Of a stretch of DNA of 64,000 bases, positions 45,448-55,070 are shown one piece after another (position 1 is the first letter of the stretch; each line of letters begins with the position of its first letter). The DNA is from Clostridium sp. (GTDB lineage: Bacteria; Bacillota; Clostridia; Lachnospirales; Lachnospiraceae): assembly GCA_021770825.1 (NCBI GenBank), contig JAETQD010000004.1, forward strand, positions 1 through 64,000, in the 5' to 3' direction. Made by a program: the position numbers and the translations under genes. The notes under the pieces are model-generated. The model saw nothing but the letters and a program-made list of their open reading frames with translations. It searched no databases and had not been told where the DNA came from.

Positions 45448-45884
45448 TGTTAATGCCTAAGAGAGTAAAGCGCCGCAAACAGTTCCGTGGAACTATGGCC
45501 GGTAAAGCTTTAAGAGGAAATACAATCTCCAACGGTGAGTACGGCCTTGTGGCCCTTGAACCGTGCTGGATCAAATCCAATCAGATCGAAGCAGCCCGTG
45601 TTGCCATGACTCGTTACATCAAGCGTGGTGGTAAAGTTTGGATCAAGATTTTCCCGGATAAGCCGGTTACAGCAAAACCTGCTGAAACTCGTATGGGTTC
45701 CGGTAAAGGTGCTCTTGAGTATTGGGTAGCAGTTGTTAAGCCAGGCCGTGTTATGTTTGAGATCGCTGGCGTTCCTGAAGAAACAGCAAGAGAGGCTCTT
45801 CGTCTTGCCATGCACAAACTTCCGTGTAAGTGTAAGATCGCTTCCAAAGCAGACTTAGAAGGCGGTGATAACAGTGAAAACTAA
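45447..45884 (+). CDS. rplP: 50S ribosomal protein L16
   Basis: L16 lies near the A site. The 145-residue sequence begins [17 protein letters not shown] and has [20 protein letters not shown]. It overlaps rpsC by one base at its start and rpmC by 11 bases at its end. Confidence 0.97.
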   Translation: MLMPKRVKRRKQFRGTMAGKALRGNTISNGEYGLVALEPCWIKSNQIEAARVAMTRYIKRGGKVWIKIFPDKPVTAKPAETRMGSGKGALEYWVAVVKPGRVMFEIAGVPEETAREALRLAMHKLPCKCKIASKADLEGGDNSEN

Positions 45885-46083
45885 TAAATATGTAGAAGAA
45901 TTAAATGCGAAGACAGCTGCAGAGTTAAACGAAGAATTAGTTGCAGCAAAGAAGGAACTTTTCAATCTGAGATTCCAGAACGCAACCAATCAGTTAGATA
46001 ACACAAGCAGAATCAAAGAGGTTCGCAAGAACATCGCAAGAATTCAGACTGTTATCACAGCAAAAGCAAAGGTTGCTAACTAA
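45874..46083 (+). CDS. rpmC: 50S ribosomal protein L29
   Basis: L29 sits by the tunnel exit next to L23. The 69-residue helical protein reads [20 protein letters not shown] at the start and [18 protein letters not shown] at 45874 is chosen: AAGGCGG lies eight bases upstream, and it gives the usual length. A GTG at 45865 is less likely. Confidence 0.95.
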   Translation: MKTNKYVEELNAKTAAELNEELVAAKKELFNLRFQNATNQLDNTSRIKEVRKNIARIQTVITAKAKVAN

Positions 46084-46186
46084 TTCATAAAAGCCTGCCG
46101 AAATCCGTCCGCCGGATATATTGGCTGCTATTATGACACACGCCGACGCGTGTAACAAACCGAAAATTGAAAGGAGATTATCCGTC
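46084..46186 (+). other. Spacer with two hairpins between rpmC and rpsQ
   Basis: Two short perfect stems are present: ATCCG/CGGAT (46103-46117) and ACACGC/GCGTGT (46138-46153, loop CGAC). The rpsQ ribosome binding site AAGGAG lies about 18 bases after the second. No T run follows either stem. Confidence 0.55.
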
Positions 46187-46441
46187 GTGGAAAGAAATCT
46201 TAGAAAAACACGTACTGGTAAGGTAGTTAGCAACAAGATGGACAAAACAATTGTCGTTGCTATCGAAGACCACGTAAAACATCCGTTAATCGGTAAGATT
46301 GTTAAGAAGACATATAAGTTAAAAGCTCATGATGAGAAGAATGAGTGCGGTATCGGCGATACAGTAAAAGTGATGGAGACAAGACCGTTATCCAAGGATA
46401 AGAGATGGAGACTTGTTGAAATCATCGAGAAAGCAAGATAA
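46187..46441 (+). CDS. rpsQ: 30S ribosomal protein S17
   Basis: S17 is a primary 16S-binding OB-fold protein. The 84-residue sequence begins [23 protein letters not shown] at 46187 follows AAGGAG by ten bases; an ATG at 46121 would add residues that overlap the hairpin spacer and do not resemble S17. Confidence 0.95.
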   Translation: MERNLRKTRTGKVVSNKMDKTIVVAIEDHVKHPLIGKIVKKTYKLKAHDEKNECGIGDTVKVMETRPLSKDKRWRLVEIIEKAR

Positions 46442-46467
46442 GTGATTCGAGGAAGGAGTATCAAGGC

Positions 46468-46836
46468 ATGATTCAGCAGGAAACCAGATTAAAGGTTGCC
46501 GACAATACAGGTGCAAGAGAACTGCTTTGTATCCGTGTTATGGGCGGCTCTACAAGAAGATATGCTAATATCGGTGATATCATCGTAGCTTCCGTTAAAG
46601 ATGCAACACCAGGCGGCGTTGTTAAGAAGGGCGATGTTGTAAAGGCCGTTGTTGTTCGTACAGTAAAAGGCGCACGTCGTAAAGACGGTTCTTATATCAA
46701 GTTCGATGAGAACGCAGCAGTTATTATCAAGGATGATAAGACTCCAAAAGGAACCCGTATTTTTGGGCCGGTTGCAAGAGAGCTTCGTGAGAAACAGTTC
46801 ATGAAGATCGTATCTCTGGCTCCGGAAGTATTATAA
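46468..46836 (+). CDS. rplN: 50S ribosomal protein L14
   Basis: L14 forms a bridge to the 30S subunit. The 122-residue protein has [20 protein letters not shown] and the C-terminal [28 protein letters not shown] lies upstream. Confidence 0.97.
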   Translation: MIQQETRLKVADNTGARELLCIRVMGGSTRRYANIGDIIVASVKDATPGGVVKKGDVVKAVVVRTVKGARRKDGSYIKFDENAAVIIKDDKTPKGTRIFGPVARELREKQFMKIVSLAPEVL

Positions 46837-46850
46837 GGAGGTGCCAGATA

Positions 46851-47156
46851 ATGCATAAGATCAGAAAAGACGATATGGTTAAAGTTATCGCAGGCAAAGA
46901 TAAAGATAAGACCGGTAAGGTCCTTCATGTCGATACAAAGAAGAACACAGTTCTGGTTGAAGGCTGCAACATGGTGACTAAGCACACCAAACCGAGCCAG
47001 GCAAATCAGAACGGCGGTATCGTTCACCAGGAAGCTGCCATGGACATCTCCAACGTAATGCTGCTCGTTGACGGAAAAGCAACAAGAGTTGGCTTTGAAG
47101 TTAAGGATGGCAAGAAAGTCCGCGTTGCTAAGACAACCGGTAAAGTAATCGACTAA
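46851..47156 (+). CDS. rplX: 50S ribosomal protein L24
   Basis: L24 starts 50S assembly. The 101-residue protein carries an N-terminal KOW motif ([19 protein letters not shown]) and [25 protein letters not shown] precedes the start. Confidence 0.97.
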   Translation: MHKIRKDDMVKVIAGKDKDKTGKVLHVDTKKNTVLVEGCNMVTKHTKPSQANQNGGIVHQEAAMDISNVMLLVDGKATRVGFEVKDGKKVRVAKTTGKVID

Positions 47157-47179
47157 GAGCAGAGAGGAGGAAAAACAAG

Positions 47180-47719
47180 GTGTCTAGATTAAAAGAAATG
47201 TATCAGAACGAAATCGTTGATGCAATGACAAAGAAATTCGGATATAAGAATATCATGGAAGTGCCGAAGCTTGATAAGATCGTTATCAACATGGGCGTAG
47301 GCGAAGCAAAAGACAACGCGAAAGTCCTTGACTCTGCAGTTCGTGACCTGGAGATCATCACAGGCCAGAAGGCAGTTCTGACAAAAGCAAAGAAGTCCGT
47401 TGCTAACTTCAAAATCAGAGAGGGCATGGCAATCGGATGCAAAGTTACTCTTCGTGGAGAGAAGATGTACGAGTTCGCAGACCGTTTAATCAACCTGGCT
47501 CTTCCCCGTGTACGTGACTTCCGCGGCGTAAATGCAAATGCATTCGACGGCAGAGGAAACTATGCACTTGGCATCAAAGAGCAGTTAATCTTCCCTGAAA
47601 TTGAATACGATAAAGTTGATAAAGTAAGAGGTATGGATGTTATTTTCGTAACAACTGCTAAGACCGATGAAGAAGCCCGTGAACTTTTGACATTATTCAA
47701 TATGCCATTTGCAAAATAA
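47180..47719 (+). CDS. rplE: 50S ribosomal protein L5
   Basis: L5 binds 5S rRNA in the central protuberance. The 179-residue protein has [19 protein letters not shown] and [23 protein letters not shown] at 47180 follows GAGGAGG. Confidence 0.97.
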   Translation: MSRLKEMYQNEIVDAMTKKFGYKNIMEVPKLDKIVINMGVGEAKDNAKVLDSAVRDLEIITGQKAVLTKAKKSVANFKIREGMAIGCKVTLRGEKMYEFADRLINLALPRVRDFRGVNANAFDGRGNYALGIKEQLIFPEIEYDKVDKVRGMDVIFVTTAKTDEEARELLTLFNMPFAK

Positions 47720-47735
47720 GTAGGAGGATTTATCC

Positions 47736-47921
47736 ATGGCTAAAACTTCAATGAAGATTAAACAGCAGCGTCCTGCAAAGTTCTCCACAAGAGAATATAA
47801 TCGTTGCAGAATCTGCGGTCGTCCGCATGCATATTTGAGAAAGTACGGCATCTGCCGTATCTGCTTCCGCGAACTGGCTTACAAGGGCGAGATCCCGGGA
47901 GTGAAGAAGGCTAGCTGGTAG
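47736..47921 (+). CDS. rpsN: 30S ribosomal protein S14, zinc-binding type
   Basis: This is the short 61-residue, zinc-type S14 (type Z) with the ligands [20 protein letters not shown]. Such forms are common in Firmicutes. TAGGAGG precedes the start. A 180-base structured spacer follows before rpsH. Confidence 0.97.
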   Translation: MAKTSMKIKQQRPAKFSTREYNRCRICGRPHAYLRKYGICRICFRELAYKGEIPGVKKASW

Positions 47922-48101
47922 GCATTGAGCACTTGATGAGCGCGAGCCGCAGGCGAAGTGTTGCGGCAGATAGTGCTTATTGAGACGCATGCCGTTCTCC
48001 GGCCACAGGGCCATCCCCCAGGCCGAAGAACACACCTGTGCAGCGCAGGAAACTGCGAACCACAGCGATAAACCAACAATCCACAAGGAGGAAATATAAT
48101 C
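47922..48101 (+). other. Structured spacer between rpsN and rpsH, related to the spacer after rpsH
   Basis: Directly after the stop lies an element with an outer stem AGCACT/AGTGCT (47928-47933 with 47972-47977) and an inner stem GCCGCA/TGCGGC (47946-47951 with 47962-47967). Its first 40 bases resemble those after rpsH. No coding frame is recognisable. AAGGAGG for rpsH is at the end. Confidence 0.6.
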
Positions 48102-48503
48102 ATGACTATGAGCGATCCGATTGCAGATATGCTTACAAGAATTCGTAATGCCAACACTGCAAAACATGATACAGTAGATGTACCGGCTTCCAAGATGAAA
48201 TTAGCTATCGCTGATATTCTTGTAAGAGAAGGTTACATTAAGAAATATGATATCGTTGAAGACGGCGGATTCCAGACAATCCGTATCGCCTTAAAGTATG
48301 GCAAGGATAAAAACGAGAGAATCATCTCCGGTATCAAGAAAATCTCCAAGCCGGGCTTACGTGTATATGCCGGTAAGGAAGATATGCCGAAGGTTCTCGG
48401 CGGACTTGGCATTGCCATCGTATCCACCAACCAGGGCGTAATCACCGACAAGCAGGCTCGTGAGCTTGGCGTTGGCGGCGAGGTTCTTGCTTTCGTTTGG
48501 TAG
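48102..48503 (+). CDS. rpsH: 30S ribosomal protein S8
   Basis: S8 binds the 16S central domain and represses the spc operon in E. coli. The 133-residue protein starts [20 protein letters not shown] and ends with [28 protein letters not shown] is the conserved C-terminal stretch. AAGGAGG lies upstream. Confidence 0.97.
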   Translation: MTMSDPIADMLTRIRNANTAKHDTVDVPASKMKLAIADILVREGYIKKYDIVEDGGFQTIRIALKYGKDKNERIISGIKKISKPGLRVYAGKEDMPKVLGGLGIAIVSTNQGVITDKQARELGVGGEVLAFVW

Positions 48504-48762
48504 GCTGTGAACACTTAATGAGCCTGAGCCAAAGGCGAAGGGCGAATTTAGTGAGAACGCCGTTCGCGAACCTTAGCGAGCTAATGCGAGCTTAGTTGAG
48601 CGAACATCCTTAGATGTTGTTATCACCCACCGCCTGCAAAACCCGCTTCCACGGGCAGGGCGGCGCCGGTGTGGCTTTTGCATGTCAGAAGCAAATAACA
48701 TAGAAACTGAAAACAGAGTGTGTAAAAGCATGCTCCGAGAATTTAAGTAGGAGGTAAATGGC
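48504..48762 (+). other. Structured 259-base spacer between rpsH and rplF
   Basis: The first part repeats the element found after rpsN. It continues with GTTCGC/GCGAAC (48562-48567 with 48600-48605) enclosing near-repeats of TTAGCGAGC, TAATGCGAGC and TTAGTTGAGC, then a GC-rich inverted repeat around 48629-48670. No gene is seen. GGAGG for rplF is at the end. Confidence 0.58.
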
Positions 48763-49305
48763 ATGTCACGTATTGGTAGAATGCCGGTTGCGATTCCCGC
48801 AGGTGTAACTGTTACAATCGCAGAGAACAATGTAGTGACCGTTAAGGGTCCGAAAGGAACACTGGAAAGAGCACTTCCGGTGGAAATGGAAATCAAAGAA
48901 GAAGATGGACACATCATCGTAACAAGACCGAACGACTTAAAGAGAATGAAATCTCTTCATGGTCTCACTAGAACGTTAATCCATAACATGATCCACGGTG
49001 TTACCGAGGGCTACGAGAAGAAGCTGGAAGTTAACGGTGTTGGTTACAGAGCTGCTAAGCAGGGCAAGAAGTTAACACTTTCCCTTGGCTACTCCCATCC
49101 GGTAGAGATGGAAGATCCGGAAGGCATCGAGACCGTTCTGGAAGGCCAGAATGTCATCATCGTTAAGGGCATCAGCAAAGAAAAAGTTGGCCAGTACGCT
49201 GCTGAAATCAGAAGCAAGAGAGAGCCGGAGCCGTATAAGGGCAAAGGTATCAAGTATACTGATGAGGTTATCAGACGTAAAGTTGGTAAGACTGGTAAAA
49301 AGTAA
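48763..49305 (+). CDS. rplF: 50S ribosomal protein L6
   Basis: L6 lies near the GTPase centre. The 180-residue protein starts [19 protein letters not shown] and ends with [27 protein letters not shown] precedes the ATG. Confidence 0.97.
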   Translation: MSRIGRMPVAIPAGVTVTIAENNVVTVKGPKGTLERALPVEMEIKEEDGHIIVTRPNDLKRMKSLHGLTRTLIHNMIHGVTEGYEKKLEVNGVGYRAAKQGKKLTLSLGYSHPVEMEDPEGIETVLEGQNVIIVKGISKEKVGQYAAEIRSKREPEPYKGKGIKYTDEVIRRKVGKTGKK

Positions 49306-49323
49306 TTTAAGGAGAGTGTAAAA

Positions 49324-49692
49324 ATGGTTAGCAAGCAGTCAAGAAGCGAAATCCGCAGAAAAAAGCACTATAGATTACGCAATCGCTTTGCTGGTACAGC
49401 AGAGAGACCGCGTTTAGCAGTGTTCAGAAGCAATAATCATATGTATGCTCAGATCATTGACGACTCCGTTGGACATACTTTAGTTGCAGCTTCCACTCTT
49501 GAAAAAGAGATCAAGGCTGAGTTAGAGAACACCGACACCGTTGATGCAGCAGCATATGTTGGAACTGTAATCGCAAAGAGAGCAATTGAAAAAGGCATTA
49601 AGGAAGTTGTTTTCGACCGCGGCGGTTTCATCTATCAGGGTAAGATTCAGGCCTTAGCAGACGCAGCCCGCGAGGCTGGTCTGGAATTCTAG
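49324..49692 (+). CDS. rplR: 50S ribosomal protein L18
   Basis: L18 binds 5S rRNA. The 122-residue protein has [17 protein letters not shown] and the C-terminal [28 protein letters not shown] lies upstream. Confidence 0.97.
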   Translation: MVSKQSRSEIRRKKHYRLRNRFAGTAERPRLAVFRSNNHMYAQIIDDSVGHTLVAASTLEKEIKAELENTDTVDAAAYVGTVIAKRAIEKGIKEVVFDRGGFIYQGKIQALADAAREAGLEF

Positions 49693-49710
49693 TAGGGAGG
49701 AGAATACAGC

Positions 49711-50220
49711 ATGAAGCGTACAATCATTGATGCAAGTCAGTTAGAATTGAATGACAAAGTTGTTGCCATCAAGCGCGTATCCAAGACTGTAAAAGGTGGA
49801 CGTACCATGAGATTTTCCGCTCTGGTAGTAGTAGGCGACGGCAATGGACACGTAGGCGCAGGCCTTGGTAAGGCAGGCGAGGTTCCGGAGGCTATTCGTA
49901 AAGGTAAAGAGGCAGCAATCAAGAACCTGGTAGAGGTTCCGAGAGACGAGAACAACAGTATCCCGCACGACTTCCTTGGAGAGTTCGGCAGCGCATCCGT
50001 ACTTCTTAAGAGAGCTCCGGAAGGTACTGGTATCATCGCAGGCGGCCCGGTTCGTTCCGTAGTAGAGCTTGCTGGTATCAAGAACATCCGTACCAAGTCT
50101 TTAGGCTCCAATAACAAGACAAACGTAGTTCTGGCAACCATCGAGGGTCTCTTAAAGTTAAAGACTCCGGAAGAAGTTGCAAAGAACCGCGGCAAATCTG
50201 TTGAAGAAGTTGTTTGCTAA
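49711..50220 (+). CDS. rpsE: 30S ribosomal protein S5
   Basis: S5 contributes to decoding fidelity; spectinomycin contacts its loop near residues 20-30. The 169-residue protein has [20 protein letters not shown] and [24 protein letters not shown] lies upstream. Confidence 0.97.
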   Translation: MKRTIIDASQLELNDKVVAIKRVSKTVKGGRTMRFSALVVVGDGNGHVGAGLGKAGEVPEAIRKGKEAAIKNLVEVPRDENNSIPHDFLGEFGSASVLLKRAPEGTGIIAGGPVRSVVELAGIKNIRTKSLGSNNKTNVVLATIEGLLKLKTPEEVAKNRGKSVEEVVC

Positions 50221-50235
50221 TAGGAGGATAATAAA

Positions 50236-50418
50236 ATGGCAGAGAAGTTAAAAATCACATTGGTAAAATCCCCTATCGGTGCTGTTCCGAAGCAGAGAGC
50301 AACTGTTGAGGCACTTGGTTTAAAGAAGATGCACAAGACAGTTGAGTTGCCGGACAATGGTGCAGTTAGAGGCATGATCCAGAATGTAAGACATCTGGTA
50401 AAAGTTGAAGAAATCTAA
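50236..50418 (+). CDS. rpmD: 50S ribosomal protein L30
   Basis: This 60-residue protein has the typical [19 protein letters not shown] and [21 protein letters not shown] precedes the start, 15 bases after rpsE. Confidence 0.96.
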   Translation: MAEKLKITLVKSPIGAVPKQRATVEALGLKKMHKTVELPDNGAVRGMIQNVRHLVKVEEI

Positions 50419-50445
50419 TCTGATAGAGAGTAAGGAGGTGCAGTG

Positions 50446-50886
50446 ATGAACTTATCTAATTTACATCCTGCTGAGGGTTCCAAGCATAGCGATAGTTTCA
50501 GAAGAGGCCGCGGCCACGCTTCTGGAAATGGTAAGACAGCCGGCAAGGGCCACAAGGGTCAGAAAGCTCGTTCCGGAGCTCCGAGACCTGGTTTCGAGGG
50601 CGGCCAGATGCCTTTATACAGACGTATTCCGAAGAGAGGATTCACAAACATCAATTCCAAGAATTTCGTTGGAATTAATGTAAGTGCACTTGAGAGATTC
50701 GAGAACGACTCCACAGTTTCCGTTGAGACATTAATGGAGTGCGGTATCGTAAAGAACCCGCAGGACGGCGTTAAGATTCTTGCAAACGGCGAGTTAACAA
50801 AGAAACTTAACGTTAAAGCCAATGCTTTCAGTGAGGCTGCAAAAGCTAAAATTGAGGCAGTAGGTGGAACCTGCGAGGTGATCTAA
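50446..50886 (+). CDS. rplO: 50S ribosomal protein L15
   Basis: The 146-residue protein has the N-terminal rRNA-binding glycine-rich stretch [20 protein letters not shown] and [21 protein letters not shown] at 50446 follows AAGGAGG by seven bases; a GTG three bases earlier is possible. secY starts one base after its stop. Confidence 0.97.
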   Translation: MNLSNLHPAEGSKHSDSFRRGRGHASGNGKTAGKGHKGQKARSGAPRPGFEGGQMPLYRRIPKRGFTNINSKNFVGINVSALERFENDSTVSVETLMECGIVKNPQDGVKILANGELTKKLNVKANAFSEAAKAKIEAVGGTCEVI

Positions 50887-50887
50887 T

Positions 50888-52210
50888 ATGTTAAATTCTA
50901 TACAAAAAGCATTTAAGGTGAAAGAAGTCCGGGAACGGCTTCTTTACACCTTCATAATGCTTGTTGTTATTCGGATTGGCTCCTGCCTTCCGATTCCGGG
51001 TGTGGATCCCAGCTATCTGAAAACATTTTTTGACAATCTTCAGGCTTCCGGCATGGGATTTGTCAATGCAGTGACCGGAGGCTCTTTCTCCTCCATGTCT
51101 CTGTTCGCGCTGAGTATCACCCCGTATATCACATCTTCTATTATCATGCAGCTTATGACCATTGCAGTTCCGAAGCTTGAGGAAATGCAGAGGGAAGGCG
51201 AGGATGGAAGAAAGAAGATTGCAGAATATACAAGATATCTTACGGTTGCGCTCTCTCTGTTTGAGTCCAGTGCCATGGCAATCGGTCTCGGCAGACAGGG
51301 TCTGCTCTATGAGGATCATAGAAACTTCTGGGGCTATCTGACCGTAGTGGCAGCCATGACGGCTGGTTCTGCTCTTCTTATGTGGATTGGCGAGAGAATT
51401 ACAGACAAGGGCATTGGAAACGGTATTTCCATCGTACTTCTTATTAATATCGTATCCAGCCTCCCGCAGGACGTATTAACTCTGTACGAGCGTTTCATGG
51501 CCGGCAAGTCCGTTGCAGTTGCAACTGTGGCCGCCATCATCGTGCTGGCAGTTATTGTCGCAACGGTTGTATTTGTTCTCGTTTTAAATGGTGCAGAGCG
51601 CCGCATCCCGGTACAGTACAGTAAAAAGATGCAGGGACGCAGAATGATCGGTGGACAGTCCACCTACATTCCGCTTAAGGTAAATACCGCCAACGTAATT
51701 CCGGTAATCTTTGCCTCCTCCATCATGTCCATGCCGGTGATGGTTGCACAGTTCTTCCAGGTGAATTATTCCACCATCGGAGGAAAAATCCTTTTGGCGT
51801 TAAGCTCTTCCAACTGGTTTAGGCCGGAGAATCCGGGATATTCCGTTGGTCTGCTCTTTTATATCGTATTAATCGTACTGTTCGCATATTTCTATACGTC
51901 CATTACGTTTAACCCATTGGAAGTTGCAAATAATATGAAGAAATCCGGCGGCTTTATCCCGGGCGTTCGTCCTGGTAAGCCAACCTCAGATTTCCTGACC
52001 AATATTTTAAACTATATTGTTTTCATCGGAGCTGTTGGCCTGGTTATCGTATGTATCATTCCGATCATGGCATCCGGCCTGTTCTCCGTTGGCAGCCTTT
52101 CCTTTGGCGGCACATCCTTAATCATTATCGCAGGTGTTATCCTGGAGACCATTAAGGCTGTGGAATCCATGATGCTTGTAAGAAATTACAAGGGATTCTT
52201 AAATGACTAA
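50888..52210 (+). CDS. secY: Protein translocase subunit SecY
   Basis: SecY forms the channel of the general secretion pathway. The 440-residue protein has about ten helices, the plug region GGSFSSMSLFALSITPYITS, and the cytosolic loops RRIPVQYSKKMQGRRM and PTSDFLTNILN. It starts one base after rplO with GAGGTGATCT as a weak site, indicating coupling. Confidence 0.97.
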   Translation: MLNSIQKAFKVKEVRERLLYTFIMLVVIRIGSCLPIPGVDPSYLKTFFDNLQASGMGFVNAVTGGSFSSMSLFALSITPYITSSIIMQLMTIAVPKLEEMQREGEDGRKKIAEYTRYLTVALSLFESSAMAIGLGRQGLLYEDHRNFWGYLTVVAAMTAGSALLMWIGERITDKGIGNGISIVLLINIVSSLPQDVLTLYERFMAGKSVAVATVAAIIVLAVIVATVVFVLVLNGAERRIPVQYSKKMQGRRMIGGQSTYIPLKVNTANVIPVIFASSIMSMPVMVAQFFQVNYSTIGGKILLALSSSNWFRPENPGYSVGLLFYIVLIVLFAYFYTSITFNPLEVANNMKKSGGFIPGVRPGKPTSDFLTNILNYIVFIGAVGLVIVCIIPIMASGLFSVGSLSFGGTSLIIIAGVILETIKAVESMMLVRNYKGFLND

Positions 52211-52234
52211 TTGGAAACATGACAGCAGCGTAAG

Positions 52235-52278
52235 TATCCGAAACGGGCGGAAGTTTTTTCGCCCGCTTTTTCGGATAA
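52235..52278 (+). promoter_or_regulatory. Long hairpin between secY and adk
   Basis: TATCCGAAA and CGGGCG (52235-52249) pair with CGCCCG and TTTCGGATA (52260-52278) with a small internal bulge. T runs lie in the loop and the 3' arm. The inner part alone (CGGGCG/CGCCCG followed by CTTTTT) looks like a terminator, so this may be an attenuator within the operon. Confidence 0.6.
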
Positions 52279-52317
52279 CTGCGTTTTTTGGCTCATGAAG
52301 CCCATGGAGGGATAAGC

Positions 52318-52962
52318 ATGAAGATTATTATGTTAGGCGCACCTGGTGCCGGTAAAGGAACACAGGCGGAGCGGATTGCTGAAAAGTATCAGATCCCGCA
52401 TATTTCAACAGGAGATATTTTCAGAGCAAATATTAAGCAGGGTACAGAGCTGGGAATGAAGGCCAAATCCTACATGGATCAGGGACTTCTGGTTCCGGAT
52501 TCTCTGACCGTTGATCTGGTTATGGATAGAATCAGCCAGGAGGACTGTAAGAACGGTTATATTCTGGACGGCTTCCCACGCACCATTCCCCAGGCAGAAT
52601 GCCTGACCGAGGCGCTGAAGGCCAGGGGAGAAAAGATGGATTTTGCCATTGATGTCCATGTACCGGATGAGAATATCGTCACCCGTATGTCCGGCCGCCG
52701 TGCATGCCCCGGCTGCGGTTCCACGTATCATATTGTATATGCAGCTCCGAAAGCGGAAGGCGTGTGCGATAAGTGTGGCTCTGCCCTTATTTTAAGAGAT
52801 GACGATAAGGCAGAAACGGTGAAAAAGCGTCTTGCGGTTTATCATGAACAGACCCAGCCGTTAATTGACTATTACAGCCGGGAAAAAATCCTCCATACAG
52901 TGGACGGCACAAAAGAGCTGGAGCATGTTTTCAAGGATATTACAGAAATTTTAGGAGCTTAA
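52318..52962 (+). CDS. adk: Adenylate kinase
   Basis: Adk interconverts ATP+AMP and 2 ADP. The 214-residue long-lid form has the P-loop [13 protein letters not shown]-binding [11 protein letters not shown] and [11 protein letters not shown], and a zinc-binding lid with CPGC and CDKC. ATG at 52318 follows GGAGG; a frame extension to 52288 has no site. map begins four bases after its stop. Confidence 0.97.
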   Translation: MKIIMLGAPGAGKGTQAERIAEKYQIPHISTGDIFRANIKQGTELGMKAKSYMDQGLLVPDSLTVDLVMDRISQEDCKNGYILDGFPRTIPQAECLTEALKARGEKMDFAIDVHVPDENIVTRMSGRRACPGCGSTYHIVYAAPKAEGVCDKCGSALILRDDDKAETVKKRLAVYHEQTQPLIDYYSREKILHTVDGTKELEHVFKDITEILGA

Positions 52963-52966
52963 GGAA

Positions 52967-53743
52967 ATGGCAGTAACGATTAAATCGCCGAGAGAAATTG
53001 AATTGATGAGGAAAGCCGGGGAAATCCTGGCAGCCACCCATGAGGAACTTAAAAAAGCCATTCACCCGGGAATGTCCACCCTGGACATTGATAAGCTGGG
53101 AGAGAAAATCATCCGCAGCCACGGCTGCATTCCTTCTTTCAAAAATTATAACGGATACCCTGCATCTATCTGCGTATCCGTCAATGACGAGGTGGTCCAC
53201 GGAATTCCCAACCGCCACCGGATCTTAAAAGAGGGAGATATTGTGAGTCTGGATGCAGGCGTTATCTATAAGGGGTACCATTCCGATGCGGCCAGAACCT
53301 GGGCTGTGGGAGAGGTGTCACCGGAGGCGCAGAAGCTTATGGATGTGACAAAGCAGTGCTTTTTTGAGGGAATCCGGTTTGCCAAGGCGGGGAATCATCT
53401 GAATGACATTTCTGCGGCGATCCAGTCCTATGCTGAGAGCTTTGGCTACGGCGTGGTCCGTGACCTGGTGGGTCATGGAATCGGAACCCATCTCCACGAG
53501 GACCCGGAGGTACCCAATTTCGCAATGAAGAGAAAGGGAATTCTTCTGCGGCCCGGTATGACCCTGGCCATTGAACCCATGATCAACATGGGCGGCCCGG
53601 AGGTTTTGTGGATGGATGACGACTGGACAGTCGTGACTGCCGACCATTCCCTGTCCGCCCATTATGAGAATACGATTCTCATTACAGAGGGTGAGCCGGA
53701 AATCCTTTCTCTGCCGGCATCCGACAGAGAGCATGAGGCGTAA
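52967..53743 (+). CDS. map: Methionine aminopeptidase, type I
   Basis: Map removes the initiator methionine from new proteins. The 258-residue protein has the metal ligands in SLDAGVIYKGYHSDAARTW (two Asp), His in GHGIGTHLHEDPEVPN, and Glu in AIEPMIN and ENTILITE. AGGAA lies in the adk 3' end, so the two genes are coupled. Confidence 0.96.
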   Translation: MAVTIKSPREIELMRKAGEILAATHEELKKAIHPGMSTLDIDKLGEKIIRSHGCIPSFKNYNGYPASICVSVNDEVVHGIPNRHRILKEGDIVSLDAGVIYKGYHSDAARTWAVGEVSPEAQKLMDVTKQCFFEGIRFAKAGNHLNDISAAIQSYAESFGYGVVRDLVGHGIGTHLHEDPEVPNFAMKRKGILLRPGMTLAIEPMINMGGPEVLWMDDDWTVVTADHSLSAHYENTILITEGEPEILSLPASDREHEA

Positions 53744-53755
53744 GGAGGAACTTCC

Positions 53756-53947
53756 ATGGAAATGCGTCCAGGCTGGATGGCCAGATCTCTGGCGGGAAAC
53801 GATAAGGGCCGGATTTATGTCATAAAAGAGGATGGTCCCCGATATGTTTTTCTGCTGGACGGAAACGGAAGGACACTCCGAAAAAATAAAAAGCATGTCC
53901 AGGTAATAAAGAGAATGAAAGACGTCGTACAGGAGGTAAGAGAGTAG
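53756..53947 (+). CDS. KOW-domain RNA-binding protein (L14e-like)
   Basis: This 63-residue protein is found between map and infA in many Clostridia and has a KOW-like motif ([20 protein letters not shown]). Its role is not established; a ribosome or translation link is suggested by the place and fold. AAGGAGG precedes the start, and infA follows one base after the stop. Confidence 0.88.
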   Translation: MEMRPGWMARSLAGNDKGRIYVIKEDGPRYVFLLDGNGRTLRKNKKHVQVIKRMKDVVQEVRE

Positions 53948-53948
53948 T

Positions 53949-54167
53949 ATGTCAAAGGCAGACGTAATTGAGATCGAAGGCGTTGTTGTTGAAAAACTGC
54001 CCAATGCCATGTTCCAGGTGGAACTGGAGAACGGACACAAGGTTTTGGCAACCATCAGCGGAAAGCTCCGCATGAACTATATCAGAATCCTTCCCGGTGA
54101 TAAGGTGACACTGGAGATGTCTCCCTATGATTTATCCAAGGGCCGTATCATTTGGAGAGATAAATAA
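53949..54167 (+). CDS. infA: Translation initiation factor IF-1
   Basis: IF-1 blocks the A site during initiation. The 72-residue OB-fold protein has [40 protein letters not shown] and ends with [14 protein letters not shown] lies in the preceding gene. Confidence 0.97.
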   Translation: MSKADVIEIEGVVVEKLPNAMFQVELENGHKVLATISGKLRMNYIRILPGDKVTLEMSPYDLSKGRIIWRDK

Positions 54168-54186
54168 GAAACAATTAATACAAAGA

Positions 54187-54231
54187 AAAATCAAGAAAAT
54201 GCTTGATTTTCCAGGATAAAGGTGTTATAAT
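54187..54231 (+). promoter_or_regulatory. Terminator and promoter sharing bases between infA and rpmJ
   Basis: A 9-bp stem AAAATCAAG/CTTGATTTT (54187-54195 with 54202-54210) looks like a weak terminator. TTGATT in its 3' arm (54203-54208) forms a -35 box with TATAAT (54226-54231, TGT before it) 17 bases later. So the end of the spc transcript and the start of the alpha operon overlap. Confidence 0.65.
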
Positions 54232-54388
54232 GCTCAAGCGAACTTTGTTGGAACGCTTGTATTATGCCCTTTTTTGGGGTGTCTATATACAGGTATGGCA
54301 ACCCGTAATGCCGCTCCCCTGAGGTATGGAATTGGTGTGTATCCGATACGGAGGAATGGGGCGGACTACGAAGGAAAGGAGAATTACT

Positions 54389-54502
54389 GTGAAAGTAAGA
54401 TCATCAGTAAAACCGATTTGCGAAAAGTGCAAGATCATTAAAAGAAAAGGCAGTATCAGAGTAATCTGTGAGAATCCTAAACACAAACAAAGACAGGGCT
54501 AA
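54389..54502 (+). CDS. rpmJ: 50S ribosomal protein L36
   Basis: This 37-residue zinc protein reads [20 protein letters not shown] and ends NPKHKQRQG; the ligands are Cys11, Cys14, Cys27 and His32. GTG at 54389 has AAAGGAGA upstream. It was found by reading the interval between infA and rpsM, and is preceded by a leader of about 150 bases. Confidence 0.95.
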   Translation: MKVRSSVKPICEKCKIIKRKGSIRVICENPKHKQRQG

Positions 54503-54608
54503 TGCCGCTTGATCGCCCATATTTTCGCGCGGCTTTGGTATGACTCGCCAGGGTGCGTTGTTCGTACCGGCAAACAATATTTCTACTAAATTAAATGGAG
54601 GTACACTC

Positions 54609-54977
54609 ATGGCTCGTATTTCAGGTGTTGATTTACCAAGAGAAAAACGTGTCGAAATCGGCTTAACTTATATCTACGGTATCGGTAGAACAAGTGCAAA
54701 CCGTATTCTTGCTGAGGCTGGTGTAAACCCTGACACACGTGTTAAGGATTTAACCGACGACGAAGTGAAGAACATTGCAGCAGTGATTGCTGAGTCCCAG
54801 GTAGTGGAAGGTGATTTACGTCGTGAGATCGCTTTAAACATCAAGAGACTTCAGGAAATCGGCTGTTACAGAGGCATTCGTCATAGAAAGAGCCTTCCTT
54901 GCCGTGGTCAGAAGACCAAAACAAACGCAAGAACATGTAAAGGTCCGAGAAAGACAGTAGCGAACAAGAAGAAATAA
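54609..54977 (+). CDS. rpsM: 30S ribosomal protein S13
   Basis: S13 contacts the P-site tRNA and bridges to L5. The 122-residue protein starts [20 protein letters not shown] and has [25 protein letters not shown] lies just before ATG 54609; the frame from 54540 is an extension without a site. Confidence 0.97.
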   Translation: MARISGVDLPREKRVEIGLTYIYGIGRTSANRILAEAGVNPDTRVKDLTDDEVKNIAAVIAESQVVEGDLRREIALNIKRLQEIGCYRGIRHRKSLPCRGQKTKTNARTCKGPRKTVANKKK

Positions 54978-55070
54978 CTGTTCGGTTAAGTAACAGTAGA
55001 GATGAATCACGTTGCATGTTTTAAAGACAGGAAACAGGGTTCAATAATTGAGAAAGTAGGTTAGTTTAAA

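Noticed and set aside
48504..48762. Coding frame in the rpsH-rplF spacer
   Set aside because: Frames are short, lack ribosome binding sites, and the sequence is dominated by inverted and near-direct repeats.
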